A DNA stretch of 5,035 nt, from positions 1-5,035 of the forward strand of contig CAMBDN010000192.1 of the NCBI GenBank assembly GCA_945865355.1, in the 5' to 3' direction. The position numbers and the translations under genes were made by a program. Below the pieces are notes generated by a model. The model saw only the letters and a program-made list of their open reading frames with translations. It was not told where the DNA came from and did no database searches. Shown piece by piece: positions 1 through 5,035 of the stretch; position 1 is the stretch's first letter; every line of letters starts with the position of its first letter. This DNA comes from Legionella genomosp. 1. Its GTDB lineage: Bacteria > Pseudomonadota > Gammaproteobacteria > Legionellales > Legionellaceae.

Positions 1-81
1 TTTTAAATCAGATCGGGGAATGATATGAATTTTTTGTCGCGTACAGAGCGGAAAATGTTATTATTTATAATCAGGACGTCG

Positions 82-116
82 AAAAATCAGCCTGTGCGCA
101 ATGCGCTATGAACTGA
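82..116 (-). terminator. Candidate intrinsic terminator after the transpeptidase gene
   Basis: Read on the minus strand, a 30-nt segment (116 down to 87) can fold. An outer stem of TCAG with CTGA is extended by two G-U pairs. An inner GCGC/GCGC stem closes an ATT loop, with a small internal loop between the two stems. Five T residues (86-82) follow directly. It lies about 120 nt past the transpeptidase stop codon, where the minus-strand operon should end. The stem is imperfect and the T tract short, so this is a plausible but unproven terminator. Confidence 0.4.
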
Positions 117-150
117 CCTATCCCCACTAAATTTCTAGCTGGTAAAATGG

Positions 151-197
151 TAGTAGGTATCGACGCCAAATACGGGATCTCCTAAAAGGACCTACTA
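151..197. repeat. Perfect 8-bp inverted repeat enclosing a smaller hairpin
   Basis: TAGTAGGT (151-158) is exactly complementary to ACCTACTA (190-197), with a 31-nt spacer. A second, mutually exclusive hairpin, TCCT (180-183) with AGGA (187-190), shares base 190 with the right arm. On the minus strand no T run follows the structure, and on the plus strand A residues follow it, so it does not look like a normal intrinsic terminator in either direction. It sits between the transpeptidase stop and the candidate terminator, in sequence without a convincing gene. It could be an RNA-stabilising structure, a protein site or a remnant of a mobile element; nothing decides between these. Confidence 0.45.
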
Positions 198-237
198 TAA
201 AAAAATTAACCTATTATCAGCAGAATCCAACTGTTCA

Positions 238-828
238 CTAATCAACAGGATCACCATCACCATCTTCATCATCATAAGACAGAACAGTAACCTTTGTTCC
301 TACGGTCATAAACTCTTCATTTAACCATTTAGCGGCACTTGGCCATACTCGAACACAACCATGGCTAGAATTGTATGCGGGCACTTCAAATGCGGCATGA
401 ATAGTAAACCCTCGATAAAAATACATACAATACGGCATTTTAGCGCCACCGGTAGTTTCTACAGGGTACTCCCCTGATTTACATTCTAAGCCTCGTTTAT
501 TATAAACTCGGAACACGCCAGTAACTGTTCTGCATGGCTTGCCGACATCTTCACAAAAATCTTTCCCACCCGATGCACTACCGGTCATTACCCGCTTCCC
601 TTCCGCATCATAAGCAGCCCAGGATGCTGCTTTAGGAGCAAAAATAAATTGTTTATAGCCAGGAGCTGCAATTTGTTCAGGAAAATAATCTCTTCCTCGT
701 TTATCCTTTAAATACGGCATGGTACGATGAACAACACCTGCATCATCGGTAATCAACGTTGATTCATCGACTTCCATACAAGCTGAAAGTCCTAAACTAA
801 GTAATAATACAAACCACAGCTTATGCAT
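238..828 (-). CDS. YkuD-family L,D-transpeptidase, predicted lipoprotein
   Basis: Predicted envelope enzyme of 196 residues. YkuD enzymes form or use peptidoglycan cross-links through a catalytic cysteine; the exact substrate here is unknown. The N-terminus has a short basic start (HK), a hydrophobic stretch of about residues 4-14, and the lipobox LSAC with acylated Cys17. Residue +2 is Met, not Asp, so outer-membrane sorting is likely. The catalytic signature is His144 and SHGCVR (155-160), with nucleophile Cys158. Four further cysteines (92, 99, 116, 134) may form disulfides. The tail is acidic (DDEDGDGDPVD). I chose ATG 828 because it gives a complete lipoprotein signal and has AGAGGG 9 nt upstream. 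The frame stays open to a TTG at 894, which would overlap ettA and bury the signal peptide behind 22 residues. It starts 26 nt after ettA and is probably co-transcribed with it. The cysteine pattern recalls Legionella EnhA-type proteins from memory only. Confidence 0.88.
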   Translation of the reverse strand: MHKLWFVLLLSLGLSACMEVDESTLITDDAGVVHRTMPYLKDKRGRDYFPEQIAAPGYKQFIFAPKAASWAAYDAEGKRVMTGSASGGKDFCEDVGKPCRTVTGVFRVYNKRGLECKSGEYPVETTGGAKMPYCMYFYRGFTIHAAFEVPAYNSSHGCVRVWPSAAKWLNEEFMTVGTKVTVLSYDDEDGDGDPVD

Positions 829-854
829 GAAACTAAACCCTCTGGTAATAAACA

Positions 855-2528
855 TTAATCTTTCAAACGACGATATTTGATTCGCGATGGACAATTTGCC
901 TTGTCACCTAATCGACGCTTTCTGTCTTCTTCATAATCGCTATAATTCCCTTCGATAAACACCACTTGAGAATCACCTTCGAAGGCCATTAAATGGGTAC
1001 AGATCCTATCTAAGAACCAGCGATCATGCGAAACAACAATCGCGCATCCAGGAAAGTTTAATATAGCATCTTCCAATGCACGTAATGTTTCCACATCCAA
1101 ATCGTTGCTTGGCTCATCGAGCAATACCACATTAGCGCCACTTTTTAATAGTTTTGCCAAATGAACTCGATTACGTTCTCCCCCTGATAATTGTGACATT
1201 TTCTTTTGTTGATCAGAACCCTTAAAATTAAACCGCCCAACGTAGGCTCGAGATGGCATTTGAAACGAGCCAACTTGCATAATGTCATGCCCATCGGAAA
1301 TTTCTTCCCAGACGGTTTTGTTATCTTGTAAGTGATCGCGCATTTGATCAACATAGGCCAGTTTCACCGTGTCACCTACGCGTACTTCACCTTGATCCGG
1401 CGTTTCCTGTTGCGTCAACATTTTGAGGAAAGTCGACTTTCCAGCACCGTTTGGACCGATGATGCCAAGCACACCACCTTTCGGTAAATTAAAATTAAGC
1501 TGGTCAAACAGCAAACGATCGCCAAATGCTTTACGAATATTGATCCCTTCAAGCACTAAATCGCCCAATCGCTCACCGGGTGGAATGTACAACTCATTGG
1601 TTTCATTACGCTTTTGAAATTCTTTTGAATTCATTTCTTCAAAACGGGCAAGACGAGCCTTACTTTTTGCATGACGTCCTTTAGGCGAAGTCCGCACCCA
1701 TTCAAGTTCCGCTTTAATCGCTCGCTTATGTGATGCCTCTTGTTTTTGTTCCTGATCCAAACGCTCATTTTTTTGCTCAAGCCAAGCCGTGTAATTTCCT
1801 TTGTAGGGAATACCTTCACCACGGTCCAGTTCTAATATCCATTCAGCAGCATTATCAAGAAAATACCTATCATGCGTTATTGCTACAACCGTACCAGGAA
1901 ACTCCTCCAAATATTGTTCCAACCAAGCAACACTCTCCGCGTCTAAATGGTTTGTTGGCTCATCAAGCAAGAGCATGTCAGGATTAGAGAGCAGCAAACG
2001 GCATAACGCGACTCGACGACGCTCACCACCCGATAGCACGCTTATTTTCGTGTCCCAATCCGGCAGACGCAAAGCATCGGCCGCAATATCCAATTTACGA
2101 TCAAGATCCCATCCGCTACCGGCTTCAATCATATGCTGGAGCTCGCCTTGCTCTGTAAGCAAACGGGTCATTTCGTCATCGGACATTGGCTCAGCAAAAC
2201 GCATACTGATCTCATCAAATTTTGCCAACATCGATTTCATCTCAACGACGGCTTCTTCAACGACTTCGCGTACCGTTTTATTCAAATCGATTTCTGGCTC
2301 CTGAGCCAAGTAACCAATTTTAATCCCTGGCTGTGGCCTCGCTTCCCCTTCAAAGTGTGTATCAACGCCAGCCATAATACGCAGTAGTGTTGATTTACCT
2401 GAACCATTTAAACCTAACACGCCAATTTTAGCGCCCGGCAAAAAGCTCAAAGAAATATCCTTTAAGATGAACCGTTGGTTCTCTACAATCTTACTGACCC
2501 GGTTCATGGTAAAAATGTACTGCGACAT
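855..2528 (-). CDS. ettA: Energy-dependent translational throttle protein EttA (ABC-F ATPase)
   Basis: Soluble ABC-F protein of 557 residues (E. coli EttA has 555), collinear with EttA throughout by recall. EttA binds the ribosomal E site and gates the start of elongation according to the ATP/ADP ratio. The first ATPase domain has Walker A GLNGSGKST (39-47), signature LSGGE (165-169), Walker B LLLDEP (186-191) with catalytic Glu190, and switch His219. A charged linker of about residues 242-325 is the P-site tRNA interaction motif (PtIM) typical of the family. The second domain has Walker A GPNGAGKST (358-366), LSGGE (447-451), Glu472 and His501. There are no membrane segments, so it is not a transporter. 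The second Walker B reads DEPSNDLD, where E. coli has DEPTNDLD. A GAGGCGGA motif lies 6 nt before the ATG. It follows tdh by 52 nt, with no clear promoter in the gap. Confidence 0.97.
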   Translation of the reverse strand: MSQYIFTMNRVSKIVENQRFILKDISLSFLPGAKIGVLGLNGSGKSTLLRIMAGVDTHFEGEARPQPGIKIGYLAQEPEIDLNKTVREVVEEAVVEMKSMLAKFDEISMRFAEPMSDDEMTRLLTEQGELQHMIEAGSGWDLDRKLDIAADALRLPDWDTKISVLSGGERRRVALCRLLLSNPDMLLLDEPTNHLDAESVAWLEQYLEEFPGTVVAITHDRYFLDNAAEWILELDRGEGIPYKGNYTAWLEQKNERLDQEQKQEASHKRAIKAELEWVRTSPKGRHAKSKARLARFEEMNSKEFQKRNETNELYIPPGERLGDLVLEGINIRKAFGDRLLFDQLNFNLPKGGVLGIIGPNGAGKSTFLKMLTQQETPDQGEVRVGDTVKLAYVDQMRDHLQDNKTVWEEISDGHDIMQVGSFQMPSRAYVGRFNFKGSDQQKKMSQLSGGERNRVHLAKLLKSGANVVLLDEPSNDLDVETLRALEDAILNFPGCAIVVSHDRWFLDRICTHLMAFEGDSQVVFIEGNYSDYEEDRKRRLGDKANCPSRIKYRRLKD

Positions 2529-2580
2529 AGCTATTCCGCCTCACTGCTAATGTAAATATACGAAGACCATCAAAGCCCTA

Positions 2581-3603
2581 CTACCAATCAAGAATAACTT
2601 TTCCTGATTGACCAGAGGCCATAATTTGAAATGCATCCTGATAGTCTGCAATTGGATAATGATGCGTAATCACAGGTGACAAATCCAAGCCGCTTTGAAG
2701 CATAGCTATCATTTTGTACCATGTTTCATACATTTCACGACCATAAATCCCCTTAATTACCAATCCTTTGAAAATGACTTGACTCCAATCAACCGGTGTT
2801 TCTTGTGGTGGGATCCCAAGAATGGCCATATGTCCACCATGATTCATTGCTTTCACCATGTCATTCAACGCCATGGGGTTCCCAGACATTTCCAAACCGA
2901 CATCAAATCCTTCGGTCATCCCAAGTTCATCCATGACCTCGCTAATGGGTTGATATTTAACATTGATGGCTTTCGTAGCCCCCATTTTGCGCGCCAACTC
3001 CAAACGATGATCATTCACATCGGTGATAACCACGTTTCGCGCGCCAATATGACGCAAAATCGCAACGGCCATGATGCCAATGGGGCCCGCTCCAGTGATT
3101 AATACATCCTCTCCAACAACATCAAATGCCAAAGCACAATGGGTGGCATTACCAAGCGGGTCAAGGATAGCTGCTTGATCACCACTAATATTGTCAGGTA
3201 AGGCTAAAACATTGCTTGCGGGCATCGCTAAATATTCTGCAAAACATCCAGGACGATTAACACCAATACCCAAAGTATTGCGGCAAAGATGCCTTTTCCC
3301 TGCACGACAATTTCTACACAAGCCGCAGGTAATATGTCCTTCTCCAGAAACGCGCTGACCACATGTAAGACCTTTGACTTCACGACCAACTTCAACAACT
3401 TCGCCGTAAAACTCATGACCCACCGTCATCGGGACTGGTATCGTCGCTTGCGCCCAATCATCCCAAGAATAAATATGAATATCAGTTCCACAGATTGCCG
3501 TTTTACTTATTTTAATGAGCACATCATTAACACCGTATTCAGGCATTGGGACATCCTCGATCCAAATGCCAGGTTCTCGTTTCGCTTTAACCAATGCTTT
3601 CAT
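2581..3603 (-). CDS. tdh: L-threonine 3-dehydrogenase
   Basis: Cytosolic zinc-dependent, NAD-linked medium-chain dehydrogenase of 340 residues (E. coli 341). It oxidises L-threonine to 2-amino-3-ketobutyrate, which Kbl, encoded just upstream, then uses. Visible residues are catalytic zinc ligands Cys38, His63 and Glu64; structural zinc ligands Cys93, Cys96, Cys99 and Cys107; and His90 in GEGHITCG, which is linked to threonine specificity in E. coli. The Rossmann motif is GAGPIG (171-176), with Asp195 after the second strand fitting NAD preference. The C-terminus GQSGKVILDW matches the family. ATG 3603 is preferred because the protein then begins MKALVK like E. coli Tdh, and GGGGG (3609-3613) lies 5 nt upstream. 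A TTG four codons earlier overlaps that ribosome-binding site. It starts 17 nt after kbl, so translation is probably coupled. Two TAG codons stand in tandem at its end. Confidence 0.97.
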   Translation of the reverse strand: MKALVKAKREPGIWIEDVPMPEYGVNDVLIKISKTAICGTDIHIYSWDDWAQATIPVPMTVGHEFYGEVVEVGREVKGLTCGQRVSGEGHITCGLCRNCRAGKRHLCRNTLGIGVNRPGCFAEYLAMPASNVLALPDNISGDQAAILDPLGNATHCALAFDVVGEDVLITGAGPIGIMAVAILRHIGARNVVITDVNDHRLELARKMGATKAINVKYQPISEVMDELGMTEGFDVGLEMSGNPMALNDMVKAMNHGGHMAILGIPPQETPVDWSQVIFKGLVIKGIYGREMYETWYKMIAMLQSGLDLSPVITHHYPIADYQDAFQIMASGQSGKVILDW

Positions 3604-3608
3604 AACTG

Positions 3609-3613
3609 CCCCC
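3609..3613 (-). promoter_or_regulatory. Ribosome-binding site that decides the tdh start
   Basis: On the minus strand GGGGG stands 5 nt before ATG 3603. The alternative TTG start at 3615 overlaps this motif and so cannot use it, which favours the ATG. The site lacks a canonical AGGAGG, so tdh may partly depend on ribosomes arriving from kbl, whose stop codon is 17 nt upstream. Confidence 0.6.
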
Positions 3614-3620
3614 AAATAAT

Positions 3621-4805
3621 TTAAATGATCCCAAGCTCAGTACCCACTTTTTGGAAGGCAGCCAAGGCCTTATCTAAATGATGTAATTCATGAGCTGCCG
3701 ACATCTGTGTACGAATGCGAGCCAACCCCTTAGGCACTACAGGAAAAGAAAATCCAACAACATAAATCCCCTCTGTCAGCAAGCGTTCAGCCATTCGACC
3801 TGCGACTACAGCATCACCCAACATAACGGGAATAATTGCATGCTCACCCGGAATCAACTTAAATCCTAATTGACTTAAACCCTTACGGAAATATTGGCTG
3901 TTTCGTTTGAGTTTTTTTATCAGTTCATTGTTACGCTCTAAAAGATCAAGTACGCTAATTGATGTCGCTGCAATAACAGGTGCTAATGTATTAGAAAACA
4001 AATAAGGCCGCGAACGCTGCCGTAACCACTCAACAATGGCACTATTTGCTGCCGTATAACCACCTGAAGCACCACCTAAAGCTTTACCCAACGTTCCGGT
4101 AATAATATCAATACGCGAAGCGACACCAAAATGCTGAGGAGTACCGCGCCCCGTTTCACCCATAAACCCAACCGCATGCGAATCATCCACCATCACCATC
4201 GCATCATATTTATCAGCAAGATCACAGATAGCGGGCAAATTAGCTAACGTACCATCCATAGAAAAGACACCATCCGTTGCAATTAACCGAAAGCGTGCAT
4301 CTTTAGAAGCGATTAATTGCGTTTCTAAATCTTTCATATCGTTATTTGCATATCTAAAACGTTGCGCCTTACACAATCTTACCCCATCAATAATACTGGC
4401 ATGGTTTAATGCATCGCTGATGATGGCATCTTCCGGGCCCAATAGTGTTTCAAACAACCCCGTATTGGCATCAAAGCAGGAAGAGTAAAGTATTGTATCT
4501 TCCATGCTGAGAAAGGAACTTATTTTTTTCTCAAGGGTTTTGTGCGGGGTTTGTGTGCCACAAATAAACCGTACAGAAGCCATTCCATAACCATACTTAG
4601 CTAAAGCACGTTGGCCCTCAGCTATTAAATCAGGATGATTGGCAAGACCTAAGTAATTATTGGCACAAAGGTTTAAAACCTCAACTTCATTAACTTTTAC
4701 CGATGCCTGTTGTTGACTAGAAATAACACGCTCTGGTTTAAATAAACCCTCGCTCTTGATTTTAGCTAGCTCATGTTGTAAAAATTCAGTGAAGCGATTA
4801 TCCAC
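3621..4805 (-). CDS. kbl: 2-amino-3-ketobutyrate CoA ligase (glycine C-acetyltransferase)
   Basis: Cytosolic PLP enzyme of the alpha-oxoamine synthase group (fold type I), 394 residues from GTG 4805 (E. coli Kbl 398). With CoA it splits 2-amino-3-ketobutyrate, the unstable product of Tdh, into glycine and acetyl-CoA. Visible are CANNYLGLANHP (47-58), SSCFDAN (108-114), NHASIIDG with His135, VDDSHA with Asp207 and His210 for the cofactor ring, and TLGKALGGASGGY with Schiff-base Lys241. RIRTQMSAAH (363-372) holds Arg365, the expected substrate-carboxylate ligand. The frame continues upstream to a TTG at 4868. I prefer GTG because AAGGAGG lies 5 nt before it and the resulting length fits the family. 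It is the first gene of the minus-strand cluster. Kbl resembles BioF and HemA synthases, but the close match to E. coli Kbl and the adjacent tdh settle the identity. Confidence 0.97.
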   Translation of the reverse strand: MDNRFTEFLQHELAKIKSEGLFKPERVISSQQQASVKVNEVEVLNLCANNYLGLANHPDLIAEGQRALAKYGYGMASVRFICGTQTPHKTLEKKISSFLSMEDTILYSSCFDANTGLFETLLGPEDAIISDALNHASIIDGVRLCKAQRFRYANNDMKDLETQLIASKDARFRLIATDGVFSMDGTLANLPAICDLADKYDAMVMVDDSHAVGFMGETGRGTPQHFGVASRIDIITGTLGKALGGASGGYTAANSAIVEWLRQRSRPYLFSNTLAPVIAATSISVLDLLERNNELIKKLKRNSQYFRKGLSQLGFKLIPGEHAIIPVMLGDAVVAGRMAERLLTEGIYVVGFSFPVVPKGLARIRTQMSAAHELHHLDKALAAFQKVGTELGII

Positions 4806-4810
4806 AGTGC

Positions 4811-4817
4811 CCTCCTT
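4811..4817 (-). promoter_or_regulatory. Consensus ribosome-binding site for the GTG start of kbl
   Basis: AAGGAGG on the minus strand, 5 nt before GTG 4805, is a full anti-16S match at good spacing. The upstream TTG at 4868 has no comparable site. This decides the kbl start and shows that the 21 upstream codons in frame are probably leader, not protein. Confidence 0.8.
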
Positions 4818-4900
4818 ATGGATCTTAGAAACGAGCTTGTTGACGAATAAATGCGGCGATAATAACAAATCTTACACTACTTCACTATCACACATCGCAC

Positions 4901-4931
4901 ATTTTATCATTTCTTGCTAAAATCACCGCAA
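4901..4931 (-). promoter_or_regulatory. Candidate sigma-70 promoter of kbl (extended -10)
   Basis: On the minus strand TGATAAAAT (4909-4901) gives a TGn-extended -10 box, TAAAAT, which is one base from TATAAT. A weak -35, TTGCGG, lies at 4931-4926 with a long 19-nt spacer, which an extended -10 can tolerate. Transcription would begin near 4894 and leave a leader of about 90 nt before GTG 4805. I see no clear hairpin or riboswitch in that leader. Confidence 0.45.
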
Positions 4932-4934
4932 CGC

Positions 4935-4963
4935 TTTACCCTAGGCACCGTGCACGAAATAAT
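4935..4963 (+). promoter_or_regulatory. Candidate sigma-70 promoter of the divergent gene
   Basis: TTTACC (4935-4940) as -35 and AATAAT (4958-4963) as -10 are separated by 17 nt; they match the consensus at 4/6 and 5/6. Transcription would start near 4970, leaving only about 11 nt before ATG 4981, which is short. The site lies back to back with the candidate kbl promoter, with three bases between the two -35 boxes. Its spacer contains GCAC-C-GTGC (4945-4953), a small inverted repeat. Confidence 0.35.
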
Positions 4964-4980
4964 CCCTATTAAAAGGAATT

Positions 4981-5035
4981 ATGACGAACACGCCCCTTAA
5001 ACTGTTCTTCACTTTGGTAAGTCATATGAATAGTC
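4981..5035 (+). CDS. Partial divergent gene, product unknown (N-terminus only)
   Basis: An open frame starts at ATG 4981 and runs off the right edge after 18 codons: MTNTPLKLFFTLVSHMNS. A stop codon lies seven codons upstream in frame, so this ATG is the first possible ATG start. AAAAGGA (4971-4977) lies 3 nt before it, a plausible but tight ribosome-binding site. A second in-frame ATG at 5026 is an alternative start with a weaker upstream sequence. The LKLFFTLV stretch is hydrophobic and could belong to a signal or membrane segment, but it is too short to judge. I do not recognise the family. The gene would be divergent from kbl and share its 175-nt intergenic region. Confidence 0.4.
   Translation, partial: MTNTPLKLFFTLVSHMNS

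Noticed and set aside
25..111. A 28-codon plus-strand open frame starting at ATG 25 (MNFLSRTERK...) with GGGGA 6 nt upstream.
   Set aside because: Very short, no recognised motif, overlaps the candidate terminator on the other strand, and nothing but the ribosome-like motif supports it.
246..273. CATCAC/CATCAT triplet run as a possible repeat array.
   Set aside because: Too short and irregular for an array, and it is explained by the Asp/Gly-rich coding tail of the transpeptidase.
829..894. N-terminal extension of the transpeptidase to a TTG at 894.
   Set aside because: It would overlap the end of ettA, place 22 residues before the lipoprotein signal, and ignore the AGAGGG site before ATG 828.
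1423..2387. Several plus-strand open frames of 64-109 codons inside ettA.
   Set aside because: They are antisense shadows of a fully conserved ettA frame, with no family resemblance or distinct start signals.
2529..2580. A promoter for ettA in the gap after tdh, with TATATT (2560-2555) as a possible -10.
   Set aside because: No acceptable -35 lies at 16-19 nt from it; the nearest TTGGTA is 21 nt away, so it was not listed.
2695..3624. Plus-strand open frames of 135 and 111 codons opposite tdh.
   Set aside because: Antisense to a well-conserved tdh; composition (His- and Phe-rich) is what reverse reading of this gene produces.
4806..4868. N-terminal extension of Kbl by 21 residues from a TTG.
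   Set aside because: The family length and the consensus ribosome site support GTG 4805; the extension contains that site.

Overview
The window suggests a moderately AT-rich gammaproteobacterium. GC is roughly 40-45 %, judged from three hand-counted lines only. The kbl, tdh and ettA products match my memory of the Escherichia coli proteins almost end to end. The lipoprotein L,D-transpeptidase recalls the cysteine-rich transpeptidases of Legionella-type bacteria (EnhA-like), so a Legionellales-like host is possible, but this is a guess.

Layout: all four complete genes lie on the minus strand and are transcribed right to left. They are kbl (4805 to 3621), tdh (3603 to 2581), ettA (2528 to 855) and an L,D-transpeptidase lipoprotein gene (828 to 238). 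The gaps are 17, 52 and 26 nt, so the four could be one transcript. A plausible kbl promoter with an extended -10 lies at 4901-4931, and a possible intrinsic terminator lies at 82-116. At the right edge a divergent plus-strand gene probably begins at 4981; only about 18 codons are visible. Positions 1-237 hold no convincing gene. They contain the candidate terminator, a perfect 8-bp inverted repeat, and a stretch that vaguely recalls the end and leader of an IS3-family element.

Function: Tdh oxidises L-threonine to 2-amino-3-ketobutyrate, and Kbl cleaves this with CoA to glycine and acetyl-CoA, which is the standard two-step threonine catabolic route. EttA is a ribosome-binding ABC-F ATPase that adjusts early translation elongation to cell energy state. 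The last gene encodes a lipid-anchored cell-wall cross-linking or lipoprotein-attaching enzyme of the YkuD family. The kbl-tdh pairing is functional and well known. Linkage of ettA and the transpeptidase to it may be only positional.

For four genes the longest open frame begins at a TTG or other upstream codon that is not the likely start. Ribosome-binding sites and family lengths support GTG 4805 (kbl), ATG 3603 (tdh), ATG 2528 (ettA, unchanged) and ATG 828 (transpeptidase). I found no CRISPR array, RNA gene, intact mobile element or clearly new system. The window is mostly ordinary housekeeping sequence with a few small points worth checking.
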